NCBI GenBank assembly: GCA_000231825.2
Contig: JH720296.1
Location: 1,501,666-1,565,665 of the forward strand
DNA: 64,000 nt
DNA from: Tetrahymena elliotti 4EA
Lineage: Eukaryota; Ciliophora; Oligohymenophorea; Hymenostomatida; Tetrahymenidae
Reading direction: 5' to 3'
Shown here piece after piece: positions 46,307 through 60,400 of the stretch. A program made the translations under genes and the position numbers. Positions within the stretch are counted from its first letter, which is position 1. Each line of letters begins with the position of its first letter. The notes under the pieces were generated by a model, which was not told the DNA's origin, did not search any database, and saw only the letters and a program-made list of their open reading frames with translations.

Positions 46307-46654
46307 ATGTTGTTAGACTTAAGTCAAATATCAAATTTTTTTACAAATGAAATGATAAAATTTGATGATATTTTTAATTTATTTATTGTATTTATTATCC
46401 AATAATTTAATTTTAACCTCAATAGTAAAAAATAAAATATTTTTTTAGGGAACTAAAATAATATTTATTTGAATGAAATATATTCAAAAGTCATTAATAT
46501 ATTTGTTAAAAATTTAGTTGAAAGCAAAAATTAAAGAGAATTGAATGAAGAAAATTAGGATTATCTATCTATTTAGAAAAAATATTCAAAATAAAAATAA
46601 TTATTTAACAATAAATTCCTAAATAACCCCCAGATTTAAACAAACAAATTTTGA
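46307..46654 (+). CDS. Possible short frame upstream of the coiled-coil gene
   Basis: A frame of 115 codons (MLLDLSQISNFFTNEM...NNPQIQTNKF) ends at TGA 46652-46654. The middle (EIYSKVINIFVKNLVESKNQRELNEE) reads like a helical, LisH- or coiled-coil-like start. After a run of five C at 46627-46631, a shift of one frame would remove the TGA and continue with FEKDLNKILIYQRKRDRNN. It may therefore be the true N-terminus of the coiled-coil gene, split by an indel or an unseen intron, or simply chance. Confidence 0.35.
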
Positions 46655-46809
46655 AAAAGATCTTAATAAAATCCTAATTTATTAAAGGAAACGTGATAGG
46701 AATAACTAAATAAAGAAACAAATAAATAAGTAAATAAAATAGCAGTTGAGCCTAGGCAATACAAAATAAATAAAATTACTATTAAATACATTTGGTTTAT
46801 AGTATTCTC

Positions 46810-49800
46810 ATGCAGTAAAATTATGGAAATTAGAATAAAAATCCTGTAGATGTGAATTAACATTTATAGAATGATAGCTTAGAATTGTAAATTAAATAAT
46901 TAAGTTATAAATAAAATAATTATGGGCACTCTGGCTTAGAAGTTATTCAAGAAAGTGAGAGAAGCAGTCTTGATAATAATTAGCATATTGAGTTCAGTAA
47001 ATTTTAATTAAAATAATAAAATTAATGTCTTTAAATGCATTTTTTTTGCTGAATTTAGATAAATAAAATTTTCATTTTTATTCATTTATTTTAAATTGTT
47101 ATTCATAGATGAAAGAAGATAAATTCTTAAAGATTCAATTAAAGGAGAATAATTTTAAGGTTAAAGTTTCAGAGGGGTGGAAGATGAAACATACACATTT
47201 GAATATTAATAATAGAAAGCAGTTTCAGATTTAACATCAAGGATAACACAATTAGAATCTGAATTGATTAAAGAAAGAGCTAACAATTAAATGCTCAGAA
47301 AAGAAGTAGAAAAAGCTGGTGGAAATCCTTAAGCAATATCTGGAAATAATTTGTCAAATGATAATGTAATTTATTAGATAGAAAGTTTGAAGCTTTAGCT
47401 TTAGTAAAAAGAAGATATCATCAATAGACAAAATTAATAGCTTTAGATGACGTAAGAATACATAAATTTAAAAATAAATTTTTATTGAAAGAATCAAGTG
47501 CCTTTTTGTATATAAATATTCTTAACTAAATTAATAAACTCCTTTAAATTTGATAAAAAAGTCAGTAATTTAATTATTATCTTTTTCTTTATAGAAATGG
47601 TGGAGATAATACAGAAACATAATATTTTCATTAAAATCTCATGGAATTCAATAGCAAGATTTCTGGGGTAGAAGAAGAGCTTGTTAAAATACAATTAGAA
47701 AATGAGAGATTGAATTCTGTCATTGAAGAAAAAAATAAAATCATTTCTATGTACAGCTAAGCAAGACAAGAAGATTTCGAGAGTGTTATAAATGAATAGA
47801 TTTCTAAATATTAAGGATAGGTAGATAAAGCTCTTTAGGAGAATGAAAGCTTATTATAAGAAATAGAAAAGCTTAATTTAATCAACCAATAATTGGAAGA
47901 AAATAATAGAAAGCTTCAATTTAAGTATTCCAAATTATTGTTATTTTCATTAAATTTAATTTCTTTTCAAAAAAGGTAATAGGAAAAAACAGAAGAAATT
48001 AGAATTTTTTGGAAAGAGCATTTCTAGAAATCTCAATAAGAAATGCATCAGAGATTCGAAAAGGAGAAGACAGAGCTTATGAAATAAATTGATATGAAAA
48101 ATTAATTGAATGTGTAATTGCAACAATAATTGAGAGTAAGAAGAAGAATTATTTATAATTTATATGAAGAATCAACTATTTTACTTTTTATTAGGTCAAT
48201 TCTGGTTTTTTAGTTGAAAAAAGCTAAATGCAATCATAAATAGATACCTAGCTTATTTTGGCTAAAAATATGGACACTCAGCTTAAGGTTTTAATTCAAT
48301 TAGAATGTTAAAAGCATTTGAATAATAATTAATTTTATACTTTAGGATTATTAGAGCACAATTGAACGTTAGAGAAAAGATTTATTTGAAAGAGAAAAGT
48401 AGCTTTATAATATTTAGAGTCATGTTACTTTGATTGAGAGAAAATTAGTGGAGTTACAGTCTGTTAACAACTAGTTGAATGAATAAATTAATAAGTTAAA
48501 TTAAATAGAAAAGCATGCAAATGAGGTTATTGAAGAAAACAGAAAACTATAAGAGATTGCATTGATTAAAGAACAATAAGCTTAAATTAGTAAAGAAGAA
48601 ACAGAAAATGAGAGAATATAAAAATAAAACATAGCTTAGAAAGTTCAAGCAGAGTGGGAAGAGATTCTTAAAAAAGAAAAAGAAATACATCAAATCTAAG
48701 TTGATAAGTTAAATCAGGAAAAAATTAAATTGATAGAAGAGATTTCTGCTCACATTGCATAATCTAGTGTTATCCCTGGACTATAGTAATAAATTAGTAT
48801 ATTGGAAGATGACAAAGAAAAACTTTTAGTTATTGTTGCAGAAAAAGCTTAGCTAGAAGAAGAATTGCAGTTATTAGTAGAGAGGAACTCCGACCTTGAA
48901 TTAAAGTTGACTTAGCTTTTGGAAAATAACAAAATTTTAAATTAAAACTTAGGTTCAAGAATCAATGTAATTAGAGCTATTTTAAGAGAATTTTTGTTTG
49001 ATTATTTTTTATTTTAGGAAGTTAACATTTGGATGCAAAGATTTGAGAAAGCCCAAGAAGAGAATCAAAGAATTAATGAGAAATATTAAAAATAAATATA
49101 AGAAATTCACAGCTAAACAGAAGATGAGCTAAGAAGAGGAAAGGAAAATCAAGACTAATAGATGAATGTCATAAATAGTTAGATGTCAAAATTGGAAGAA
49201 TAACTAAATTAATTCTAACTTGAGAAAGTTGAAAGTGAGACATAAATTAGAAAGGAATATAGAGAAAAAGTAGATTAAATAAGATAGTAGAATACTTAGC
49301 TTAATGAATAAATTACCCACTTACAATAGTGCATTCTAGAGTTGCAATAAAAGCATATTATTATTTAAAAGGAATAAAAAGAAAGTAGTGATATAGAGAT
49401 AGATAAGCTGAAAGAGTAGAATTATAATTAGGCCTAAGAAATTTAAGAACTAAAAAGACAGCTCCAAACATACAAGTAAAAAGAAGATGAGGAGAAATAA
49501 AAGAAATCATAAAAAGAAGATGATGAAGATTAAAAAGAAAATATTTAATTTAATTCAAGTAATTTTATCAAATTTTTCATTCGATTTTATATTTAAAACA
49601 ATTTTTATATTGGTAGCTGTAGAAAAATAACCAGATTAATCTCAATTTGTCTTATTTGAAGATCAATAAACTATCAGATAAAGGTCATCTGAAGAAGGTA
49701 GAAGATCTTAATATTAAGTTCCTTTTAGTCATCTTTATAGCTATTAAGTTTTTGATCCAAATGAGTAAAATAGAGCTTATGCTTAACATTAGTAAGCACC

Positions 49801-50110
49801 TTAACTAGTTCAGCCACCTCCACATTAGTACCCTATTAGTCCTAACACATCTTAAGTATTCTTAGGTTATATGAATGGCAACATTGCTTAAGAAGGTTAA
49901 CAATTTAATCCACAAGATGATACAAACTAACTTAGAATGAGAGTGTAATAACTCCAATAAGAAAACAAATAATTGCTTTTAGCAAAGGTTAATGACTATA
50001 ACAATTTCTAAGAACAGCTAAGATCAATTACAAATACTGCATATTTAGGAAAGCTCCCTAATGCAGAATTATTTAACAAATCATAATTATATAGACAACC
50101 TCCTTTTTGA
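46810..50110 (+). CDS. Long coiled-coil protein, 922 residues
   Basis: Eight exons: join(46810-46996, 47109-47451, 47595-47924, 47976-48135, 48195-48287, 48346-48966, 49018-49558, 49617-50110), phases exact. An Asn/Gln-rich head (MQQNYGNQNKNPVDVNQ) is followed by nearly continuous heptad-type helix from about residue 90 to 760 (SRITQLESELIKERANNQML; EEELVKIQLENERLNSVIEEK; AQLEEELQLLVERNSDLELKL). A Gln/Pro-rich tail (QAPQLVQPPPHQYP) comes last, with a final short helix. No motor, kinase or membrane segment. Such proteins in ciliates are often basal-body, cortical or centrosomal structural components; this is inference. The true start may lie upstream (46307-46654). Gln codons are mostly TAA/TAG. 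Confidence 0.85.
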
Positions 50111-50966
50111 TTTATTGATTGGAATATTAAAAGTTACAAAACTATTGTTTTTTATGTTAAATAAAAATTACTCTTTTTAATATATTTATCTTTTGTCTTC
50201 AAAAAATCTTTCAAGATTTTACAATTTTTTTTTTAGAATTATTAATTTTTTAGGTGTTTCCTATTTTAGCTGAGTCTTATTATTTGTCAGTTTGCTATTT
50301 TTGCTTTAAATGTTAATTTTCATAATGGTTTTTTTTTACTCATTCATTCTTAATTAATTTATTTTTTATGTTAACTAATTTAAAATATCATTTTTAATCT
50401 TTTTAGAAAACCTCCTTTAAAGGATAACTCTTTTTAGACATTTAATAAAAAAAATATTAATTTTTAATTGGATCATTAAATTTTTTTTTTACTGAAGACG
50501 AAAATATTATCAGGAAAGCTAATTCCAAATATCAGATTTATTATTATCATAATAAAAGCAAGAAAGACTGTATTTTTTATTCAGTAATTAATTGATTATA
50601 AAATGACTCTTTTCATATTTTACAAAACTCCTTGGATAAAAATTTATTCTTTTTGATTAAACAAAATTTAGAAATTACTCAATTTTATTTTGAAATAAAA
50701 TATTTATTTTTTTATGTTTCTTTTATGTGTGTTTGTTTAATCAAAGCTTATTTAAGATAAATATATTATTTTGTAGTTTATCGAATATTTAACTGGATCT
50801 TTTTATTTGATGGAAATTAATCACTTGGTGGTCTTTTTTTTGTTTTAAAATTATTCATTTTAGCATATTTCTCTTGAGATAACATATAAAATTTATAAAA
50901 ATATCCTTAATCTTTTAAGTTTTAAAAGAGTTAACAATTTTTAAAAAACTAATCTAGTAAATAGAA
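50111..50966. other. Intergenic, AT-rich
   Basis: Between two plus-strand genes. T-rich first half, nothing recognised. Confidence 0.5.
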
Positions 50967-53628
50967 ATGTCTTCCTGCTTGTGTTTGTAACACGATAACT
51001 AGTTTGTAGAGTATGTCTGCTTAGATAATAAATGTAGATAAAAACTTCATTGCAATAAGTGTGTGAAGTTTTTTGGTAAAGATCATGTTTTGATGGACAT
51101 AAAAAGAGTTTAGTAATCTCTTTTAAGATTATCACTAAATGATAAAATAGTAACTTCAAGAAACTTTGAGCTTGCAGATCAAGATTTAGTTAATTTTGTG
51201 GAGGGTAGTGACATAAAAGAGAAGTAAGAATAGTATGTTAAGAGCATGTTTTAAGAAAGAGAGGAAATTAGACAAAACTGCTTAAATGAAATTCAGCAAA
51301 GCATTGAGCAGATTATGAAAGATAATTAAAAATCTTTATACAACCTTTAAGAGAGTCTAAAGAAATGCTATAGTCGAAAAATAGATGAAATAATCTCTAT
51401 TGATTAGTTGAGGAACTAAACTTTTAAGCATAAGGCCTTGCTATTTATTCAAAATTAATTCAAATACAGTGAATATTCTGAGTTGAATGAGAGTGTGATG
51501 AAGCTTCACTCTGGAAAGTATGAGCTGATGTATGCAAAATAATTAAATAAGCAAATTTTCTTTGATATACAGTAAAAAATATAAACTTTAGTTAAGGTTT
51601 AACATGAAATGATAAATAACTTTTGTGGGTAGTTTTAAGCCCTGTTTTAGTTGTAAATAGAAAATGCTTAATAATAATAGAATAACAGAGCTACTTAATT
51701 AACAAAAAGTGGTTAGCTCATTAAAAATTAAAATAAATCTAACGCTGATCAATATAAAGTAAATACAAGCTAATCATCTAACTTATTTAAATCTAAGAAT
51801 GAAGTTTATTTTTTTGGTCCATAAAATAAATTCCACTCTTCAGAACTTACTAGTTTGAATAAGACTTTGCTCATGCCAATAATTTAAACCAATAAATCTG
51901 CTAGCATAAAGCTTTCAGGAAATAGGTCATTTTTACCTGAAACAAAACACCATGCCTCATCAAATTCGTTTATTTTACCTTCTGCATTATCTCCTGATAA
52001 TAATAATCTTTCTAATATCTACTAAATTAAATCCATAGGAAATTTAGATATAAAATCCGAATATTACAAGGAGGTTGAAACTCCCTTTAAAACGAGGAAT
52101 TACCAATCTTAGTCTTCTAAAACAATTAAAGTATTTCATTTTCATTTTATTTTGAAATATTTAAATTCATTTAAATCTAGACTACTTCATCAGCATATAG
52201 CAGAGAGATAAGATAAAAGAACTCATTTTAACTTGAAGACAATGCAAATAATACTTTAGCTGATAAATATTCAACTGAGATTTCTAAAAATAAAGAAAAA
52301 AACAGAAACCCATCCTCTATTAATCCATTTGAGCCAAGAATTAACTAATAACATTCAAGCTTTTCTTTAATACCAGTTGCTTCTAATTTGAATGTTTCTG
52401 TTTCTACTTAGCCTTATTAGAGCTAATCTTTATAAAATATAAGAACTCCTATTATAAATTAAAATTTTGAGAGATAGGTAATTAAAAATAATTAAAATGT
52501 TTTTTAATATTTTTATTTTTTAAGATTAAATCAGTTGTATAAATTAATGAAGAGAAATTTGTTTTTGGTACAGTTGATGGCTTCATGAAAATCATGGAAA
52601 TAAGTAACACTGAAAAATGTATTTACGAAGTAGAGAGCTATTAGGCACATTAGAAACTTTCAAAGCTAAAGAAGTGCTGGGAAGATAATGGAGAGATTCT
52701 TTTCTTTAGTAATGGCATTGATGAGCAAGGTCAAAACAGTATTAAACTATGGTAAATGAGAAAAGGTGTTTCTGAAATCAGATAATTATTAGCCTTACAA
52801 GATTTACATGGAAAAAAGGAGATTGATTAAGTGTTGTTCTTGAAACTAGAAAGAGAAGAAGATTCAGAACAAAAAAAGATTTACTTTGCAACACTTTCAA
52901 CAAATAATAGTAAAAAGCAAGTTATTAAAATTTGTTTTGCCTAAATATGTTTTAGTTCCATGAAAGCATCATAAAAAACTAGCTGTAAAGTAGAAATGAT
53001 TTCAGAAATTGTTGAAGAATTGGTAAATCAGATAAAGAAACTTTCATTCTACGATAATGATGAAAATAAGCTCTATGCATATAGCAATAAGTAGGTAGTA
53101 TAATATGTTTTAGGTGAAGATATGAAGTTGAGCAAAAAGCTAAACAAAATAGTAGTTTAAAATAAAGTAGATAACATTAAAACAATTATTCCCTTGATCA
53201 ATTGTGTTTAAAATCCTGATGATTAAATTATCTTACTTAATTAAATATAAGGGAATAATGCCACTTTATAAAAACTACCTAATTATCTATTACTTTTTAC
53301 TCATGAAGGTATATTCAAAATTATTAATTCTAGCAATCTTTCTATTATCAAACCTGAACTTGATTTAAGTTCTCTTGATAAATGCTATAGCTACTCATCC
53401 TAAGTTAAAAAAGTCATCTCTGGAAGAGATGGCAACTGTTTACTTTTGATTAACAATAATGATGATCAAATCTAGTATGTTCTAGAATTTAATATTCTTA
53501 ACAAAACTTTGAAACAACAATAAGGCTATTTCAAAGATAAGGTAACTAAAATCCAGTTAATTAATTAAGACACCTTTTTAACTATAGAAGATTACTAAGA
53601 ACTATCTATATGGCAATAATTATAATGA
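50967..53628 (+). CDS. Zinc-binding (B-box-like), coiled-coil, propeller-like protein
   Basis: Three exons, join(50967-52130, 52181-52477, 52525-53628), 854 residues. The N-terminus is Cys/His-rich: SSCLCLQHDNQF, then VCLDNKCRQKLHCNKC and FGKDH. The C-x-C...H...C-x4-C...C-x2-C...H pattern recalls a B-box/zinc-binding ligand set. Residues about 90-270 are helical (QEREEIRQNCLNEIQQSIEQIM). A Ser/Asn-rich linker leads to a C-terminal third with beta-propeller character (KFVFGTVDGFMKIMEI; SIKLWQMRKG; LSIWQQLQ). The RING/B-box-coiled-coil-propeller order is TRIM-like and is seen in several ciliate families, but a classic RING is absent. Role unknown, perhaps ubiquitin-related scaffolding. Confidence 0.75.
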
Positions 53629-54602
53629 TAACCAATATTTATTAAAAAAGACTAAAATATTTTTAAATTTTATTTTTTGTTGTTAAAAAACTATTTGCAT
53701 CTTATCATCATAAAAAAATCTTTCAATAGTTTTACAATTTTTCTAATACAAAAACTTTTTATTTAATATAAGTCACTAATCTTTATAATTAAAAGTATTG
53801 TTGTATATTATTTAAGTTTATACTAATAGGATATTTCTCCCTTTTCCTTATTTGATAATTTAATTCATTTAAATATTCTTCAACATTTTGCAAACAAAAA
53901 ATAAAACTAATTTTTTAAAAATAATGTTTGATGAATTTTGATTGATAATATTTTTTAGGTTTTTTATATTTATAAACTTTTATCATAATTGAAAATAATT
54001 TTATAAATGTTAAGTAAATTATTTATGATAAAAATAGTCAAAATCAATAATATCCAGAATAGTAGAATGATTGATTAGGCGATTTTACTAGTAAATATTT
54101 CTTAAATAAATTGAAAAAATTAGATTTAAAAATTATCTAAGCAAAATAATTGTGTATTTTTTTGTTCATTATGTAAAATATGTTTAAAAAAAATATTTTT
54201 AATATTGATAGATACTTCCTAAAAATTAAAAATATAATTTTAGATTTAGGATAACAAATGAAGTAATCATTTTCAACAAATAACTGGTTAAAAGTATCTT
54301 TGCATTTTTATTAATTTATTTTTTAAATAAATCAATCAATGAATCATTTGAAAATGAAAAAAAAATTAGAAAAGACAATTTGGTATTTTATCTATTGGAT
54401 AATATTGAGATAAAATCTATCTCAAAATATATCTTTGTACTTCTATTAATTATTTTTAAGATTGAGCAATTCAACTTTTTTTGTCATTTAATTATCAGGA
54501 AAAATCAGATTATTTAAAATTGAAGTTGTAGTTAAACATTTTTTATATAAGATTTTAACAAATAAGATAATCAATTAGAAAAATAATACAAAAAACACAA
54601 AA
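53629..54602. other. Intergenic, AT-rich
   Basis: No feature recognised; the right end is an A-rich leader before the LRR gene. Confidence 0.5.
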
Positions 54603-56282
54603 ATGTTTAACCAACAGTTTAAAGAAACTGAGAAAATTTAGTTAGTCTCTGACTAACGTAGATGGGTTTTTAAGTAATCTTAGAACCCAATAAATAAAAT
54701 TGAAGATTAAGAGTAAGCATTAAGCTCAATACTATAGTTGAGTTTAATAAACCATGATCAAGTAGATGTAGAATTTATTGAAACTATTAGAAATAATTCT
54801 AAGTCCTTAAAAAATATTTAATCTCTTGAAATGTACTTTGACGGAATTAGCAACTTAAAAGAAGATGAATAAATTATAAATAATCTTTTTTCTGTTCTTT
54901 AGATTTTTAGGAACCTCGAAGAAATTATTATTAGCTTGAATAAAGTATAATTAAACTCTTGTATAATTAGTGCTATTGGATAGTTAATTGGAAAGTAGGC
55001 TTAGGCAAAATATCTAACTCTGCATTACTGCGAAAGCAATATAACACCTCAATTATAAGAGGAACTTTTAAGTTACCTAGTTCCTTTACAGAGTAAATTA
55101 GAAGCTATCTCTTTTGATATTTCTAGCAATTAAGTGAATTAAGAAGGTGCAAAATTAATTGGCCAATTCATAAAGCAGTGCTCTAATTTAAGATAATTTT
55201 AGATAATGGCTGCTAAAAATTCGCTTAATCCAAAAAGTGCAAATTTATTAATTAAAGCTCTTTACTACTGCCCAAACCTCACTCATGTAGAAATAGATAT
55301 TTCATTTAATATATTGATTGATTAGCTAGATATCGTTCCAATAGGACAAATATTTAGCAGTTCTTAAAATTTGGAATACTTTAAGATAAATTTAAATCAC
55401 ATCCATTTATATGATGGAATATTAAAAAAGTTATAAGAATATATAACATCTTATCTAAAGAAAATTAAGACTATTTCCATATGTATGAGCGATAATAGCT
55501 TCTCTCCTGATAGAATTTATTAGTTTGCATATGCAATATCTGAATGTAAAACTCTTACAAATATAGATTTTACATTCAAAAACAATGTACAGTACTACAC
55601 TTTTATCCTATTATACTCCATTTTTAGAAGTAATACAATTAGTCTTAGAAATCTAACAGCTTTTAATGATCAACATAATCTATCTAAAATTATTTCAGAT
55701 GAATCTTTAAATCTCAATTTTAATCGTTGTTAAATTGGAGATAGTGGAGCTGCTTTGCTAAAAGTAGTATTTCCAACAATAAAACAACTCAAATCTTTAT
55801 CATTAAATTTCTGTGAAACTCATATTGGAAATCGAGCTATGGTTGATATAAATCTCTCCTTCAAAATGGATTTCTTATATCTCTAAGAACTAAACTTTGA
55901 TTTTAGCCATAACTATATAGGACTTTAAGGTATCTACTAATTATGCTAAACAATATCAAACTGTGTCAATGCTAAAAGTCTTTCACTAGCTTTTGAAAAA
56001 GTAGGGTTATTTGATAATGAAATATCTCCCTTAATAACTCTCTTACCTAAGCTACTCAAATTACAACATTTTAATTTAAATGTCAAATATAATCCCAAAC
56101 TAACTATAACTATGATTTTAAAAATAATCCAACAAATCAAAAATCACAAATAAGTAAGGAGAGTAGATCTTCAATATTACAGTGTTCAAAGATAAATAAA
56201 CTAGTTTGAATTTTAGTAATAACAACAAATAAATAAAGTTCTGATGAAACTTCTAAGAATCGTAACTTTCATTAATATATGA
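54603..56282 (+). CDS. Leucine-rich-repeat protein (RNase-inhibitor-like), single exon
   Basis: An uninterrupted 559-residue frame with TGA at 56280. LRR-type units recur: KSLKNIQSLEMYFDGIS, NLEEIIISLNKVQL, SKLEAISFDISSNQVNQEG, NLTHVEIDISFN, TLTNIDFTFKN, LKSLSLNFCETHIGNRA, YLQELNFDFSHNYIGLQG and LLKLQHFNLNVKYNP. Spacing is irregular and several units lack the usual Asn, so this is a divergent RI-like solenoid. The C-terminus (NKVLMKLLRIVTFINI) is basic and hydrophobic, like that of the LRR gene at 20208. No F-box, NACHT or kinase part is present. A protein-binding role is all that can be said. Confidence 0.85.
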
Positions 56283-57476
56283 GATTTCAATTTATTTGTA
56301 ATAAAAAGTTACTTTCCTTATTTATTCTTCATAAAATTTATTATTTATCAAAAAAGAACTACAAATATAAAATAATTAAAAATCAGCAATTCTTAAAATG
56401 TAGATATTTATTTTATAAAATTTTTTAATAATTTAACTCTAAAATTTCATAAAATTATTATAAATTATATCATGATTTAAATTAAGTAATGATATTTACA
56501 TGAAATGAATAAATAAAAGCATTAGTTTTAATCAAAGAGAAAATAAATTTTTAGTTAAGAATCCAATACTTAATAAGAAAATAAAAATGATACTACCAAA
56601 ACAAAAAACAAATATTTTTATTTTAAACAAAAAATTCATAGTTGATAAAACTAAACATTTAAAAATTTGTTTATTAAAAATCAAAAAATTTTTTATTCTC
56701 GTAAAACTTTAAATATTCTAAGATAAAAAAAAATTAAAATTAATAAGATACTTTAAAATCAATATCTGATTATTTACTTACTTTTTTAAATTTAGTTTTT
56801 ATTATTTAAACACTATTGCATTTATTTTCTCAAATTAAAATTTAAAAAAATTTAGATTTCAAGTAAACTTAACACCTTAATAAAAAATCCCATTTATTGA
56901 ATATATAAACTTCATTTCCAATTAATTTATTTCAATAAAAAAAGAAAAATTTTTAAGTAAATATTAATTTTCTTAATTTAAATTAAATAATATTTATTAA
57001 TTTAAATCTCAAATAATTAATTTTAATAAAAATGATGGTAGTCGAGTTTTCAAAATAATAATATCCATAGTTTTATATCCATGATATTAGATTTGTTCTG
57101 GGATTTAAAAAAAATTTTTTTATGAATGAATATTGATAAATAAATTGAAATAAAAATAAGAATAGCTAAAGTAAGGGAAGCAAAACTAGTTAGGGAGGTG
57201 ATGTGATTTATATTATATTAATGATATTTGTATACATATTACTAAATAAAAATATTAATTAATTAAATTGGGTTTTAGTTTAAACACTATTATTATATTT
57301 TAATTATTCAATTTATAAAGAGATTTAATTTATTTTAATTTTAATTAATGCAAGTTTTCATTCATTTATTTTATTTATACATAATTTTTTGTTTCTTTAA
57401 TTAATAATTATCATGCATGATTCTAATCCTTTGTTTTAGAAATTAATTCATCGCTCAAAAGAGCTTATTTTGTTTT
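56283..57476. other. Convergent intergenic region
   Basis: Between 3' ends of the LRR gene and the cyclin gene. Very AT-rich; no feature recognised. Confidence 0.5.
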
Positions 57477-60400
57477 TCAATTGTTGAAGAAGTTTTAGAA
57501 GACATTTGTATTATTGTTGTTATTGTTAGTATTACTATGGTGATGGTTGCTAAAATATTGTCTTTAAGAGTTTTATTAGAGTATTTATTATTCGTTGTAA
57601 ATATTTTCTATCATAAAATTAATAAACTCAGTTGGGATCATTCCAAGATCTTCAATGTTTTCAGGGTTGAACATAGAGTTGGTTACTATTTTAGCTAATC
57701 TTATGGGAAGTTACCAAAGCAAAGTTTTATTTTGAATATTTTTAATTTTCTTTTCAATCATAAAGAGTAACATTTATGAGGGTACCTTTAGTTCAATAGG
57801 TTGATTTCCTTAGAGAGCTTTATTAATCAAGCATTGAACATAGTTGCTAGGCTTAATTTCTGCAAATCTCTTTTCAATTAAAACACAAGCTGCTTAAAGT
57901 GGAACTATAATTTCAACACTTTAAACTTATTGCAGAAGCTATTCTTACAAGTTAATATTGCATTATTCATTTTAAACCATATTATTAGAGTGATAGTTCT
58001 AAAAATTATTGTAATTGTAAGTTGCTTAGTTTTATTGTTAAAAGTTATTCTGATTGACGAAATTATTGCCGCTGTTGCTATTGTTAGTACTATTATCATT
58101 AACTATTTCAGGAATTATTTCTTAATCTTTTGAAGCACATTCTTAGAAAGGAGCACATATAGAGCTGGTAAGATTTTATGGAATTTAATTGCAGCTGCTG
58201 TTATTTTTAATTTAATTTTTGCAGAAAGCATTATTATTTTCCTTACGTTGTTCAATTTTTATTTTAGCGACCTCTAAGAATTAAGGCTTTTAGAATTTTT
58301 TACGAAGGGAAACCAAATACTTACGTTGATCAATAGTTTAAACTATGTGACATATTAACTTAGCACAAGGACGAATATCTTATTCCAAATATCCAGTTAT
58401 TTCAATCATACTCTCTTTCCATGCAATATCTCTCTTTCTTATTTTATTGACTAAGTAGATTGCAGCAGAAGCAAGAAGACTTGGAGAGTTGTTGATCATT
58501 TTATATTCAAGAAGTGCAATTTCAATTAAGTAACGAGCAAGATAGTAGTTCTTTTCTCCTAACTCATCAAACTAAATAAAATAGTCTAAGAAACGGAATG
58601 AGGTTACACATAAAATATTAAAGTTAAGAACTTTTAAAATGGAGCCTTCCATATCGAAAATCTCTTCTTTCTTATAAGCATTATCACAAACATAAACTAA
58701 ATCACTAATATGAGGAACAGAATAGACTTCTTCATATTTAGCTGCAATAAATAAAGAAGTAATTCCAAGCAATTAAAGCTTACTACTTTCTAATGGTACT
58801 TATTCCAAGTATCTGTCAATAAGATTAATGGTAATAAATAAAGTTTCAGTGCGGAGTTTGAATTTAAAATGAACATCAACTAACCAATCCAATAAAATAG
58901 ATCTCATTCTTTCATTAATTTCTTTCTAAATAACACCCATATATCCTCCTTTAGCACTGAAGTTATTCTATTCATATTATAAATTATATTTAATAAATAA
59001 AGCAACTTTTTAAATCAAAAGATATAAAAAATCAATCTAAAAATTATTTTTATAGTCATCATTTAACGATATTTAGAGAATTTATTTCTCAAAAATTCAA
59101 CCAAATTAAAAAAAATTGTTTTGTCATAAACATATTTTGTGATAGAATTTAGGTATTAAATTAAATATTCATTAATCATAATATTGAATCTTTGATGTAC
59201 TGTTTTAAAAATGCTATTGCTATTAAGGTGTTTAATGTCTAAAAACATTTTTTTTTTAATAATATAAAGTATTGTGTTTAAGAATTAATTAGATAATTAG
59301 TAGATCTATAAAAAAATTGAATATACTTTGTTGTGGGAGAAATTATAAAAAGTAAATACTTCAATTAAATTTGTTTAAAGGATTTTTTATTAATTAATTA
59401 ATTTATTTGTTTTTTTGATTGTTTGCTTGCTTCCTTGAAAAGTAGTCGTTAATATTATTCTTTCTTTTAATTAAATAATTAACAAGCAAAATCACTGATT
59501 TCTTTTATTTGACGGGAATTAATATTTTTCCAAAATTTAACAGCTCTTTAGAAATATTTATTCTTTAATTAAATAAAGCGAAAGAAACTTAGGCCCTTAA
59601 TTTTGATTATTTGTTTATCCATTCAATTACATTTTATTATCATATCAGTTAAATATAGAGATGACTTTTCAATAATGAATTTTTTTCCAAACCAAAATAA
59701 AATTATACCTCTGTAGCTCTTAAGTGGGAAATGATTTCGCGGATATATTCTAAATGAGCTAGTTTGTTGGAAGAGTTGAGCTATTAGCTGTCAGTTCCAG
59801 AGACAGATTTCTCTATTTCTTCTTCATTTTGAATTGGCTAGGCAACAGGCATATCAGTTATAGTTGATAAAGGTTAATTGAGAGAAGTTGATATAGCCTA
59901 AGAAGTAAAGATATTTAAGTGAGGATTAGATTTGTTATTGAAGTTATTGTATTGAAGATTGCTTGTGCTGTGAGTCAAAAAGTTTGTTGAATATTACATA
60001 TTTTATATTTATTGAGATTATTACTACTATAGATGAAATTGAGTAGCATAAGAATTAGTATTTTCTTTTTCACAAGAAAACTACTCAGGAATTCTATTCA
60101 TCTAATGGTAGTTGCTAGTGATTTATGCAAAATTACCACTTTTATTTACTTTTATGTTGTTGTTGTTGTTGTTATAGAATGGTTTATTAGAAAAAGCTCT
60201 AGCTTAGTCGTTAAATTAACACTACTATTATTCATGCACTGTTTCAACTTATTTAATATCCTTTTTGCCTTTATTTCCTACGAATAAAATACTAGAGGTG
60301 GTTCTGTTATGAGTGCGTATTTGTTGTAAACCCTTTTGCATGTTTATTTAATTTTTTTCATCCTAAAAATTGGAGCTCTATTGAATTTAAAAGAATGTAT

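Noticed and set aside
46622..46654. Programmed +1 frameshift
   Set aside because: Known in Euplotes at specific stop contexts, but this window uses the Tetrahymena-type code and shows no such signal elsewhere.
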